A DNA stretch of 64,000 nt, taken from contig NZ_SNWX01000008.1 in NCBI RefSeq assembly GCF_004362045.1, positions 1 through 64,000 of the forward strand. The letters are read 5' to 3'. This stretch comes from Halanaerobium saccharolyticum (lineage in GTDB: Bacteria > Bacillota > Halanaerobiia > Halanaerobiales > Halanaerobiaceae). The position numbers and the translations under genes were made by a program. Shown piece by piece: positions 43,916 to 52,554 of the stretch. Under the pieces are notes generated by a model. It worked only from the letters and a program-made list of their open reading frames with translations. It did not search any database and was not told where the DNA came from. How positions within the stretch are numbered: position 1 is the first letter of the stretch; every line of letters begins with the position of its first letter.

Positions 43916-44299
43916 AGAAATAAAGAAGAAGTTTTGGAATCTTATATCAATCAAATAATAGAAAATCATATTCAAAGATATCTACAGATGAATGATTATT
44001 CGGAGATTACCATTGCAGAAGTATATTTTAAGTTGTGGGCTAAACACTTAGATTTTGTACTTTTACTAAAGAAGAATGATTTATTGATTTTATTAAAAGG
44101 ATTTGAAAAATATATAGAGGAACTTGATAAAGCTTTTTCGGCATTTAGCTGCTTAGGTCTTAGTAAACATTCTGCTGAATATGCTCCTAAGTTTTATGCT
44201 GGTGCTCTGTGGAGTACTTTAGATAAATGGATTGAAAAAGGGATGGAAGAATCTCCAACAGAACTTGGAGAATTATTTGGTGAATTAATTGGTTGGTAG
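43916..44299 (+). pseudogene. TetR/AcrR regulator lacking its DNA-binding domain
   Basis: The open frame (TTG 43934, 121 residues) is the ligand-binding half of a TetR protein. The upstream codons 43919-43933 read N-K-E-E-V, the segment that normally follows the recognition helix in TetR proteins, yet no helix-turn-helix is encoded before them. The promoter and operator lie immediately upstream, so about 45-50 residues appear cleanly deleted. Without a DNA-binding domain it cannot repress, and the ferredoxin-nitroreductase gene may be constitutive. Confidence 0.75.
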
Positions 44300-44323
44300 A
44301 TTGAAATCACTAAACAATAAGGC

Positions 44324-44375
44324 AATAAAAGGCATGTCTGTTATTTTTCATAGCAATACATGCCTTTTATTTTTA
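44324..44375. terminator. Bidirectional terminator between tetR remnant and Fe-S gene
   Basis: AATAAAAGGCATGT pairs with ACATGCCTTTTATT across a 20-nt loop, with A- and T-rich flanks. Confidence 0.75.
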
Positions 44376-44411
44376 AGTTTAAATTTAAGTCTTGATCTGA
44401 ACAGTTAATAA

Positions 44412-45662
44412 TTAAGCTAATTTTTTAATTATCTTTTCTAAATATCTTGATTTCATTTGTTTGCTGGCCATTGCCTGTTTAATAGGTGGCAACTTTAAGA
44501 TGGCAGAAACAACAGCCGCCATAGCCCGGTGGCTGCCGAAGGCCTGATTCTCAAAAATAAGATTGGCCAGTTTACCTCTTTCAATTGCCATCATAACTGT
44601 CCGATGAATTGAATTAACAGGTGTTATAATTTCCTGCTCTCGCCGCTGAAGGCTGAGAGAACTATTAGGACAGGATCTAACACAGACACCACAGCCCAGG
44701 CAAACATCCTCATCGATCACTACTTTCTCATCCTCTCTGGAAATTGCATCGATCGGACAGGCTTCAATACATTTGCCGCAGTCAATACAGCTTTTATAAT
44801 TAATCTGAGGCAGATAATGAGTGGTCTGAACCGGATGTAAGTTTCCAAACTTTTTTGCAGCCAGCAGAGCTTCACAGCAGCAGCCGCAGCAGTTGCAGAT
44901 AAAGGTAGGACTCTCCCTTACGTTTTCTCCACACTGTACTAGTCCGTGCTCATAGGCCTGATGGAGAAGATCTAAACATTCGGAACTGTCAACCCGGTGT
45001 GCATGATCATGTCTGATTAAAGAATCAGCAGTATTATTAAAAGTCATACAGATATCAAGTGGAGCATCACAGGCTTTGTCCAGATGGTGCATTTTATGTC
45101 TGCAGTAACAGGTACTGATTCCTATATCATCAGCACTTTCTATGATATGACTTGCTTTTTCAAAATCCAGAATATGAACCATATTATCTTTCGATAGTAC
45201 TTCTTCATTAACATAGATCCTTCCAAGTTTGGTCTCACTGGCTAAAAACAGATCCTTAATAAAATCTTCTTCAACATTTAAATATTGATGATATAATTCT
45301 GCCAGCAGTTCCTGATTAATATCCTGCCTGGTTCTCATCATTGAAAATTCGAAAAAACCTGCCATTGGAGGTGGCAGTACATATTTTTTGACTCCCTGAT
45401 CCTTAGAATCAAGAAGGATTGCTCTTCCGGCAAGTTCATCCAGAATATTTTCTGTTTTTACTTTGTCCATCTTTAAAATCTTAGCTGCTTTATCAACCGT
45501 AAAAGGTTTGATTGGCAGTTGGGCAACTATTTTAGCTTCTTTTTCACTGAAAAGTATTGATAAGATTTTGTATAAAGTTTCAGATGGTGGTGCTCCCTGT
45601 GGAAATTGATTCAATCTTTCTTCAAGACTTTTATATGCTGATTTCGCTGTTTTGTGTGACAA
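44412..45662 (-). CDS. Multi-cluster 4Fe-4S protein with N-terminal helical domain
   Basis: The 416-residue protein starts with a winged-helix-like helical region (about 25-100). It continues with a Cys/His region (CYCRHKMHHLDKAC, then CNCCGCCC near 270) and two ferredoxin motifs (CIDCGKCIEACP near 303 and CLGCGVCVRSCP near 332), ending in a helical tail. There is no signal peptide. Similar Fe-S proteins are seen in anaerobes without a defined role. The HTH-like start suggests a redox-responsive sensor, but that is inference. The start is TTG behind AGAGGTGAT. Confidence 0.8.
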   Translation of the reverse strand: MSHKTAKSAYKSLEERLNQFPQGAPPSETLYKILSILFSEKEAKIVAQLPIKPFTVDKAAKILKMDKVKTENILDELAGRAILLDSKDQGVKKYVLPPPMAGFFEFSMMRTRQDINQELLAELYHQYLNVEEDFIKDLFLASETKLGRIYVNEEVLSKDNMVHILDFEKASHIIESADDIGISTCYCRHKMHHLDKACDAPLDICMTFNNTADSLIRHDHAHRVDSSECLDLLHQAYEHGLVQCGENVRESPTFICNCCGCCCEALLAAKKFGNLHPVQTTHYLPQINYKSCIDCGKCIEACPIDAISREDEKVVIDEDVCLGCGVCVRSCPNSSLSLQRREQEIITPVNSIHRTVMMAIERGKLANLIFENQAFGSHRAMAAVVSAILKLPPIKQAMASKQMKSRYLEKIIKKLA

Positions 45663-45724
45663 ATTATCACCTCTTCCTTTTTATATAATTAGACAATGGT
45701 GAAATATTTCCTTTAAATTTATAA

Positions 45725-46852
45725 GTGATTTTTGAATATGAAAAGATTTTCTCAAACTTATATGAAATTATTTTTGTATTAACAATGGGTATCGCAACAG
45801 CAGTTGCCTTTGCCACTGGGGGAAGTACTATCAAATCAGCAATTGGAACACCTTATCTGGCAAATACTATTGCTATAGCAGTTGTTATATTTCTGCTGAC
45901 AATTTTTGGGGCTAAACTGGTACGCGAATTTGCCACTTATATAGGAATTGCAATTATTATTGGAGTAATATCTACAGTAGTAAATTTTGTTTTTGGAGGA
46001 GTAAAGAGAATTATTTCCTGGTGGACAAATGATAATACTGGCCGCAGTCATTCAATAATTGCTTCAATTATTTTTGTACTGATTACCTGGTCTATTGCCC
46101 GTTTTGGTTTAATTCCTTTAGTTGCCAGAGGATATGGTTTTTTAGGTTATTTAGGAATACCGATGCTGATCTTACCAGTTTTTTATAAGCTGATTAAAAG
46201 AAAATTAGGTGGCTCAGTCACAGCTATAAGCATGGGTCCCCAAAGAGCAGAATCTGCTTTGAAAGAGGCGGCAAGGGGAGCAGATAATGTTTTCTTATTA
46301 ACTGATAATAATTTTGCAGGTGCTGATACAATTGCAACTTCAGGTGTTCTGGCTGCAGCCGCAGGAAAATTGGTTGATTTTGATTTAATTATTGCCGGTG
46401 AGATGAGTGTTGATGGTGATACTGCTCAAGTTGGTCCTCAAACTGCAGAGTTTTTAGATATCAATCATGCGGCTTATGTAAGTGATATAACTTCAGTCTC
46501 CGAAAATGCGATTACTGTTACTACTTCTCTCTGGGAAGCTAATTATAAGAAAGTTTTTAATTATCCGCTGCTGCTTACAGTAACTAAGGATCTTAATGAT
46601 CCTCGACTGCCCTCATTTAAAGATAAGATGAGAGCCAGAAAAATTGAAGTGAAAAAATTTGATCTTGAAGCAATAAAAGATCAGCTTCAGCTCAAAGAGG
46701 TTGGATTTAAGGGTTCTCCAACCTGGGTTGAAAATATTGTTGTACCTCAAAAAATTGAAAGAAAAGTTAAAGTATATAATAAAGATGAGACAGAAAAGGC
46801 TATTGCTGATTTAAAAGAAATACTAAAAGCTAAAAATTTGATGGAGGCTTAA
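45725..46852 (+). pseudogene. Chimera of a YkvI-like membrane protein and EtfB
   Basis: The frame of 375 codons begins with about 155 residues of membrane segments resembling a YkvI-type transporter that lacks its own start. It then continues in frame into the C-terminal three quarters of electron transfer flavoprotein beta (GGSVTAISMGP, ADTIATS, DGDTAQVGPQTAE, PLLLTVTKDLNDPR). EtfB's first 55 or so residues are missing. The junction lies near 46190-46210. The GTG start has no ribosome site. A stub of etfA follows, so the ETF is certainly non-functional here. Confidence 0.75.
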
Positions 46853-46854
46853 TC

Positions 46855-46890
46855 ATGGCAGAAAAAAATAAATTATTAATAATTGCATAA
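46855..46890 (+). pseudogene. etfA stub (11 codons)
   Basis: ATG at 46855 follows GGAGG in the end of the etfB piece and reads MAEKNKLLIIA before a TAA. The alpha subunit of ETF commonly starts this way and follows etfB, so this is the residue of a deleted etfA gene. Confidence 0.6.
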
Positions 46891-46937
46891 TATACTAAAT
46901 GCAGGAAAAAGCATTTAAATAAAGAATTTAAGTGACT

Positions 46938-46970
46938 GAGCCGGGAATTTTTCCCCGGCTATTTTTTTAT
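46938..46970 (+). terminator. Terminator after the etf remnant
   Basis: AGCCGGG pairs with CCCGGCT around an 8-nt loop and is followed by ATTTTTTT. It is probably the original terminator of the lost etf operon. Confidence 0.85.
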
Positions 46971-46983
46971 CTTATTACTTATG

Positions 46984-46992
46984 TGATATAAT
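46984..46992 (+). promoter_or_regulatory. Extended -10 promoter for the DUF2007-like gene
   Basis: TGATATAAT is a perfect TGnTATAAT box, 106 bp before the start codon. Confidence 0.55.
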
Positions 46993-47097
46993 TATATATG
47001 ATTTTAGGAACTTAACTATAAAGTATGAATATCGAATCAGTAATTCCTTTATCTGTCCAGGAACAAAAATCAGAAAGTAAAGTGAGGAGCCTGTCCT

Positions 47098-47460
47098 ATG
47101 GCTGATTTCAGATTAAAACATCTAATTACTACCGGAGTTAGAGAAGCAGAAATGATAGAATCTCTGCTTAAAGATAATAATATTGAAGTAATTGTTCGTC
47201 ATGATGAATTTGGTGATTACAGCATGCTCTATATGGGTTTTTCTGCTTTTAATATAGAATTATATGTAGCAGAAGAAGATTATGCGCAGGCTCAAGACCT
47301 TGTGTCTTCTCTAAATATAAAAGCTGAGCAGAAAGAAGATGAGTCAAATAGAACCGAAAACGATCAAAATGAGAAGTCTTTTTCCCATTATCTGGCCCTG
47401 ACTGCTAAGATAATTATCATCATTTATCTTTTATTTAACCTGGCTGCTTTAATTTTTTAG
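47098..47460 (+). CDS. DUF2007-like protein with a C-terminal membrane anchor
   Basis: The 120-residue protein has an N-terminal ferredoxin-like DUF2007 domain (EAEMIESLLKDNNIEVIV, ELYVAEEDYAQA; residues 10-75), a polar linker and one membrane segment (about 98-119). DUF2007 resembles PII-like signalling folds, but no ligand is known. GTGAGGAG precedes the ATG. Confidence 0.75.
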   Translation: MADFRLKHLITTGVREAEMIESLLKDNNIEVIVRHDEFGDYSMLYMGFSAFNIELYVAEEDYAQAQDLVSSLNIKAEQKEDESNRTENDQNEKSFSHYLALTAKIIIIIYLLFNLAALIF

Positions 47461-47566
47461 ATTTAGAGGTTATAATTTAATTGAAATGTGTTTAAGATAG
47501 AGACTGTTAATTAAGTACCGGTATTTTCAACTCTAGAAATCAATTAAAAGAAGTGGGAGGGATAGT

Positions 47567-48325
47567 TTGAAGAAAAAAATTGAAAACTTGATTCATAATT
47601 ACATTGCTGAATATCAAAAAAAAGATGAAATCAAAAGTGAGTGGAAAGATCCAGTAATTAAATATGCAGCTGCAGATGATCCAATGTTTAAAGAATTAAA
47701 AGACGCAGTTTCAGAAAGTCACCTTATGCCTGAGGATATATTACCTGGAGCTCAAACAGTTATAGCTTATTTTATTCCTTTTACCAATAAAATATCTAAT
47801 TCCAATATTGAAGATAAATACAGCTCTCCTCAGTGGGCAAAAGCATATGTTGAAACAAATCAGCTAATAGCAGAATTAAATCAGCAGTTAAAAAATAAAT
47901 TGTCAGAAAAAGGGTATCAAGCAAGTCTGATTGCTGCAACAAATAATTTTGATAAAGAAAGGCTGCTCAGTGACTGGTCACACCGACATGCTGCTTATAT
48001 AGCTGGCCTGGGAACTTTTGGTATCAATAATATGCTGATCACGGAAAAGGGATGTGCCGGTCGGATTGGAACTTTAATTACTAACTTAAAAGTAGAAGCA
48101 TCAGAGCGAACTGAGAAAGAAAGATGCTTTAATAAAGCCGGTTTTAACTGCAGTAAATGTGTGGACCGCTGTGTTAATGGTGCTCTGCAGGAAAATTCAT
48201 TTGATCGTCATCTGTGTTATGATCTGCTTTTAGAAAATGATAAACTGCATCTGGAATCAGAATTAACGGATGTCTGTGGTAAATGTTCTGTTGATTTACC
48301 ATGTTCTTTTACTTCTCCAGTTTAA
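47567..48325 (+). CDS. Epoxyqueuosine reductase-like iron-sulfur protein
   Basis: The 252-residue protein resembles the QueG/CobB-like Fe-S family used in cobamide-dependent reductions: IAYFIPF, WSHRHAAYIAGLGTFGINNMLIT, then Cys groups in CFNKAGFNCSKCVDRC and CGKCSVDLPC. QueG proper is longer (about 310-380 residues) with two ferredoxin clusters, so a true queuosine role is doubtful. The start is TTG behind GGGAGG. An SDR gene follows 33 bp later. Confidence 0.75.
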   Translation: MKKKIENLIHNYIAEYQKKDEIKSEWKDPVIKYAAADDPMFKELKDAVSESHLMPEDILPGAQTVIAYFIPFTNKISNSNIEDKYSSPQWAKAYVETNQLIAELNQQLKNKLSEKGYQASLIAATNNFDKERLLSDWSHRHAAYIAGLGTFGINNMLITEKGCAGRIGTLITNLKVEASERTEKERCFNKAGFNCSKCVDRCVNGALQENSFDRHLCYDLLLENDKLHLESELTDVCGKCSVDLPCSFTSPV

Positions 48326-48358
48326 GATTATTAAAATTCAATCGGAAGGGATGAAATT

Positions 48359-49150
48359 ATGAATTTAAATATCAAAGGTAATTCGGCAATAGTAACTGCT
48401 TCCAGCAGTGGGCTGGGTAAAGCGGCTGCAGCTGCTCTCGTTAAAGAGGATGTTAATGTGGTTATTAACGGCAGAGATCAGCAGAAATTGGACACAGCTT
48501 TAAAGGAACTAAACGAATTAGAAGGAGGAAGAGTTATTTCCTCTCAGGGTGATATAACTAAAAAAGAAGATATTGAAAACCTGGTTAAAACCGCAGTTGA
48601 TAATTTTGGTAGACTTGATCATTTAGTAACTTCCGCCGGTGGACCTCCTGCAAAATCATTTGTGGAAACCACAGAAAGTGACTGGTATGACTCTTATGAT
48701 TTGCTGGTGATGAGTGTAGTCAGAATAGTTAAAGAATCTCTTTCTTATTTAAAAGCAGATGGAGGAGGGACGATTGTTAATATAACTTCAATTAGTGTTA
48801 AGGAAGCAATTGATAATCTGGTCCTTTCTAATTCTGTTAGAATGACTGTTATTGGTTTAATGAAAACACTAGCGAAGGAGTTAGCTCCAGAAATTAGAGC
48901 TAACGCCGTTCTACCTGGCGCTCATGAGACAGCTAGAATTGAGGATTTAATCAACTCACAGGTAGAAAATGGAGATTTTGAAAGCTATCAGCAGGGTTTA
49001 GCAGCTAAAAGTAAAAGTGTACCCTTAGAAAGAATAGGTACACCTGAAAAACTTGGTGATTTAATTGCTTTTTTATCATCACCAAAGTCTAATTATATCA
49101 ATGGAAGTTCTATTGTTGTTGATGGAGGAGCAGCCAGTTCTAATTTATAA
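48359..49150 (+). CDS. Atypical SDR lacking the Tyr-x-x-x-Lys pair
   Basis: The 263-residue protein has the SDR Rossmann core (TASSSGLGKA, SAGGPPA, ITSIS and the C-terminal GSSIVVDGG), but where YxxxK should stand it reads NLVLSNSVRM. Members of this branch with the active Tyr replaced are annotated as 3-oxoacyl-ACP reductase-like, yet the chemistry is unclear. AAGGGATG precedes the ATG. Its 3' end overlaps the convergent CoA-binding gene by 6 bp. Confidence 0.82.
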   Translation: MNLNIKGNSAIVTASSSGLGKAAAAALVKEDVNVVINGRDQQKLDTALKELNELEGGRVISSQGDITKKEDIENLVKTAVDNFGRLDHLVTSAGGPPAKSFVETTESDWYDSYDLLVMSVVRIVKESLSYLKADGGGTIVNITSISVKEAIDNLVLSNSVRMTVIGLMKTLAKELAPEIRANAVLPGAHETARIEDLINSQVENGDFESYQQGLAAKSKSVPLERIGTPEKLGDLIAFLSSPKSNYINGSSIVVDGGAASSNL

Positions 49151-49519
49151 ACTGGCATAAATACAGTCTTCAACTAATTCAATGTCATTTTTGGCTGCAA
49201 AGTCTCTAATTTCCTGACTTCTGGTTCCAGGCTGCAGCCAGACGTATTTGATTCCCAGTTTATTAATTTCTTCCATAACTTTAATTCCGATTTTTGGATT
49301 TACTACTAGATCGACAACATCAATCTGTTTATCTATAGAACTGAGATTATCATAACATTTTAGACCGGCGACTTCTTCAAATTTAGGATTAATAGGGAAG
49401 ACATTATAGTCATTTTCTTTTAGTTTTTTAGGAATTTTATAGCCAAATCTGTTTTCTTTAGTTGTAGCACCAATAACTGCCCAATTTTTTAATTTCATAG
49501 TTTTTTCTTTTAAACTCAT
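49145..49519 (-). CDS. CoA-binding (YccU-like) protein
   Basis: The 124-residue Rossmann-type protein matches PF13380: AVIGATTKENRFGYKI, NPKFEEV, VVNPKIG and WLQPGTRSQE. It binds CoA in known homologues; the role is undefined. AAGGAGATGAT precedes ATG 49519. It overlaps the SDR gene end-to-end. Confidence 0.88.
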   Translation of the reverse strand: MSLKEKTMKLKNWAVIGATTKENRFGYKIPKKLKENDYNVFPINPKFEEVAGLKCYDNLSSIDKQIDVVDLVVNPKIGIKVMEEINKLGIKYVWLQPGTRSQEIRDFAAKNDIELVEDCIYASL

Positions 49520-49608
49520 AATATCATCTCCTTAGAAAATAATTTTAACTATTTATTCAAGTTTATCAAAATAACATTCAAAAAGTCAATAAAAGAAAGG
49601 AGCCTGTT

Positions 49609-49929
49609 ATGACAAAAAAACTAAAAGTTTCAATAATTACTGGTGCTTTGCTTGGAATTATCTGTATTATCGGTGGAGGAATAAGAATGGGTTATAGTGG
49701 CAGTGGACTATATTTATTTGCTCTCTGGTATAACCGGTTAATAATGGGTATTTTGATTGGATTAACTAAAATGAAACCGGGAGTTAATGGCTTAATTAGA
49801 GGTGGTTTTTTTGGTTTTATTGTCTCGCTTGCTTTTTATCTGTCCACAGGAATGACTGATTTAATTTCATTTTTAGCAGGGATTATCTATGGGGTTATAA
49901 TTGTAGCAGCAGCCAGAAAATTTGAATAA
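49609..49929 (+). CDS. Small membrane protein, function unknown
   Basis: The 106-residue protein has about four hydrophobic segments (residues 7-27, 33-52, 63-82, 84-101). No family was recognised. AAAGGAG precedes the ATG and a terminator follows directly. Confidence 0.7.
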   Translation: MTKKLKVSIITGALLGIICIIGGGIRMGYSGSGLYLFALWYNRLIMGILIGLTKMKPGVNGLIRGGFFGFIVSLAFYLSTGMTDLISFLAGIIYGVIIVAAARKFE

Positions 49930-49931
49930 GC

Positions 49932-49977
49932 AAATAAAAAACGCAGCAGAAACAAACTTAAAATGCGTTTTTTGCTT
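49932..49977 (+). terminator. Terminator before ktrA
   Basis: AAAAAACGCA pairs with TGCGTTTTTT across an 18-nt loop, with T-rich sequence after it. Confidence 0.75.
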
Positions 49978-50026
49978 TAAGTATTATTTATATACTGAAA
50001 TGTGTTTTTTCCTGAGCGGCAATTTA

Positions 50027-50035
50027 TGGTATAAT
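50027..50035 (+). promoter_or_regulatory. Extended -10 promoter of ktrA
   Basis: TGGTATAAT is a perfect TGnTATAAT box 39 bp before the ATT start. Confidence 0.6.
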
Positions 50036-50073
50036 ATATTTAAAGTTTGGGGTTTTGATAGGGGTGATTTTAA

Positions 50074-50742
50074 ATTAAAAGTTTTATAATTATTGGATTG
50101 GGTAATTTTGGTGCTACAATAGCACGTAATTTAGCTCAGCATGATTTTGAAGTAATGGGTATAGATATTTCACAAAAAAAAGTTGATAATCTTAAAGGAG
50201 ATATCACTAAGGTTGTTGCTGGAGATGCTTCTGACAAAAATGTTTTAAAGTCACTAGAGGTTGGACATTTTGATGTTGGCATTGTCACAATGAGAGATGA
50301 AGTTTTGGCTAATATACTATGTACTATCCAATTGAAGGAATTGGGAGTTAGTGAGGTTATTGCAAGGGCCAGCAGTGATGTACACGGTAAAATACTGGAA
50401 GAATTAGGTGCTGATAAAATAGTTTTTCCAGAAAGAGGTATTGGCCAGATGATCAGCCAGTTTTTTGTTTCGGGAAGTACTGATATATTAGAGTATGTTA
50501 ATTTTACAGCAGAAAGCAGTTTAATGACTTCTGATCATAGTTTAATTGAGATTCCTGTTCCAGATTTTATGGTAGGTAAAAACTTGAAAGAATTAAAACT
50601 TAGAACCAGGTATGGGGTAACTGTGATTGCAGTTAGAAATGATGAAATACAGTATGATCCTGATGCAAATACAAAATTTAACGATGGTGATACGCTTTTA
50701 GTGTTTGGAAAAAATGAAAATTTAAACAAATTAACTGAATAA
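50074..50742 (+). CDS. ktrA: KtrA/TrkA regulatory subunit (RCK) with an AUU start
   Basis: The 222-residue cytosolic protein gates a Ktr/Trk K+ channel by nucleotide binding. It has an RCK_N Rossmann core (IIIGLGNFG, acidic end of beta-2 in GIDIS, VTMRDE) and an RCK_C domain. The frame opens after a TAA at 50071-50073. The first usable codon for the essential strand KSFIIIGLG is ATT at 50074, 5 nt after GGGGTGAT. The first ATG/GTG/TTG, TTG 50098, would cut off that strand. No KtrB gene is nearby. Confidence 0.85.
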   Translation: MKSFIIIGLGNFGATIARNLAQHDFEVMGIDISQKKVDNLKGDITKVVAGDASDKNVLKSLEVGHFDVGIVTMRDEVLANILCTIQLKELGVSEVIARASSDVHGKILEELGADKIVFPERGIGQMISQFFVSGSTDILEYVNFTAESSLMTSDHSLIEIPVPDFMVGKNLKELKLRTRYGVTVIAVRNDEIQYDPDANTKFNDGDTLLVFGKNENLNKLTE

Positions 50743-50766
50743 ATAATATTTTTTAGGGTGATAATA

Positions 50767-51294
50767 ATTAAAGTAATAGATTTTAAAAAGTATTTAAAAG
50801 AATACGATCAGACTACAGGACTTTATCCAGAAGAATTAATGAAAATTGGCGAAAAATATCATGATAAAGGGTATTTAACTAAAAAAGAATTATATCAATT
50901 AGCACATTTAAATTCTACCCGCAGTTCTTATCATGTAAAAAAAAATCCGGCCAGCAGAGTGGAAAAAGTAACTGAGGCAGCCTACCAGTTGAACGATGAT
51001 TTTTGTCGACTCGCCTTATATACAAGTTTAATGGGGATAGGAACCCCAACTGCTTCTGCTATTTTAACTGCTCTGGATTCTGAAAAACACTGTGTGATTG
51101 ATACCAGAGTCTGGGCCACCCTTTATAATCTTGACTATTTTGAAAAAGAAAAGGAAAGTTTTAAACCTGAAGACTACCTTAAAATAATGGGGATAGTTAG
51201 AGAAATGGCAGCTGAATCAGTGTTTTCGCCCGCAGAAATTGGCTATGCGTTATTTGCTTATGATGCAGCTAATCGGGAAAGAAACTTACACTAA
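50767..51294 (+). CDS. HhH-containing protein with probable AUU start
   Basis: The 175-residue protein resembles HhH-GPD-type helical proteins: the SLMGIGTPTASAILTAL block is a helix-hairpin-helix, followed by VIDTRVWATLY. It lacks an obvious catalytic Lys/Asp pair of DNA glycosylases, so the role is unknown. The GTG at 50758 is itself inside AGGGTGAT and has no ribosome site; ATT at 50767 lies 4 nt after it and mimics the ktrA start. It starts 24 bp after ktrA. Confidence 0.7.
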   Translation: MKVIDFKKYLKEYDQTTGLYPEELMKIGEKYHDKGYLTKKELYQLAHLNSTRSSYHVKKNPASRVEKVTEAAYQLNDDFCRLALYTSLMGIGTPTASAILTALDSEKHCVIDTRVWATLYNLDYFEKEKESFKPEDYLKIMGIVREMAAESVFSPAEIGYALFAYDAANRERNLH

Positions 51295-51385
51295 TATTTT
51301 ATAATACTATCAGTTATCAAATCAAAAATGTTTGATTCAAAACAATTAAATTTGACGTAACGAAAATAAGTATTAGGGGGATTTT

Positions 51386-52531
51386 ATGAATAAAGCAATG
51401 CTCTGCACCATAAAAAGAGATCAAGAAGAGAAAAAGATACTGATCATTAAAAATAAAATAAATACTGAAAAACATGATTTAAAAGTTGATTATCAGCGGG
51501 AAGATACTGATCCTGATGTGCAGCATCTTATTAGTTCTCAGGTAGGTCAAAAATTAAAAATTGATTTTTTAGAAGGCGCAGAAAGCTGGAAGTTAGTGAG
51601 CAAAAAGATGTTTATTTCTAATTTTGATTATGCCTATGATTTATCAAGTTTAAAGGAATTTATTGATTCCTTAATTTTATTTAAAGCTAATGATAGAGAG
51701 ATTGATCAGGAAATAATAATTATGTTAAAAAATGATATTTTTTCTACAGCAGCTTTCTGGGAAAATGATAATATAGATCAGGACTTAACTTCAGAACTGA
51801 TATTGAAATACTGGGAGTTAGAACCTATTGAGTCTTATCCTGAAAATGATTATTATAAAACTCTACTGCAGTTTGCTGATGGAGAAATTGAGAATATTGA
51901 TCAAAAAACTGCTAATTTCTGGTTTGATATTCCAGCAGATATTAGAACAAAGGTAAATGAGTTGATTAAAAAAGGGGAAATAAAATTTAATAATTATTTA
52001 ATTTATCTGCAGACAAGAGATAATTATATTTTAAATAATTTACTGCTTGACTTTATTAAGGATGCAGCAGATGAAAGTCAGGAGAGCATTAATAATTTAT
52101 TTGAAAAATTTCACTATCAACTAATCGATGAGTTAACAAAAAAGGCCTTAGAAAAGAATCAAAAAATTGAACTGGACCCAATTATTCCTCAGCCTGAATC
52201 TAAAAGATCAGAATTAGAATTAAATCCTGACCTAGAGATGAAAGATTATTCTCTGCTTGAAATATTTGATCATTATTCAATTGAAATAGACTTTGAAAGT
52301 CTTAAATTATTCTCTGAAGATTCAATTGTCTCATTATCGGATTATCTAAAAAGTCTGGCTTCACATCTAAATTATCTAAATGAAATGAGAGAAAAGTTAA
52401 AATGTGACAGCTGTGGACAGAGGCTGGATTATGATCTTGATTATTCGCAAAAAATTGCCGCTTATAAGGTGAAAGCTGCTCGCTGTAATAATCTAGAGTG
52501 TGAAAAATTTGATCAAGAAATAAATTTTTGA
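51386..52531 (+). CDS. Uncharacterised protein with C-terminal zinc ribbon
   Basis: The 381-residue acidic protein was not recognised. Its N-terminal 80 residues are mixed, the middle is mainly helical and the end has CDSCGQRLDYD and CNNLECEK, a likely zinc ribbon. There is no signal peptide. GGGGGATT precedes the ATG. It abuts the CDGSH gene, suggesting a two-gene unit. Confidence 0.7.
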   Translation: MNKAMLCTIKRDQEEKKILIIKNKINTEKHDLKVDYQREDTDPDVQHLISSQVGQKLKIDFLEGAESWKLVSKKMFISNFDYAYDLSSLKEFIDSLILFKANDREIDQEIIIMLKNDIFSTAAFWENDNIDQDLTSELILKYWELEPIESYPENDYYKTLLQFADGEIENIDQKTANFWFDIPADIRTKVNELIKKGEIKFNNYLIYLQTRDNYILNNLLLDFIKDAADESQESINNLFEKFHYQLIDELTKKALEKNQKIELDPIIPQPESKRSELELNPDLEMKDYSLLEIFDHYSIEIDFESLKLFSEDSIVSLSDYLKSLASHLNYLNEMREKLKCDSCGQRLDYDLDYSQKIAAYKVKAARCNNLECEKFDQEINF

Positions 52532-52554
52532 ATTTTAGATTTGAGGTGTTTACA

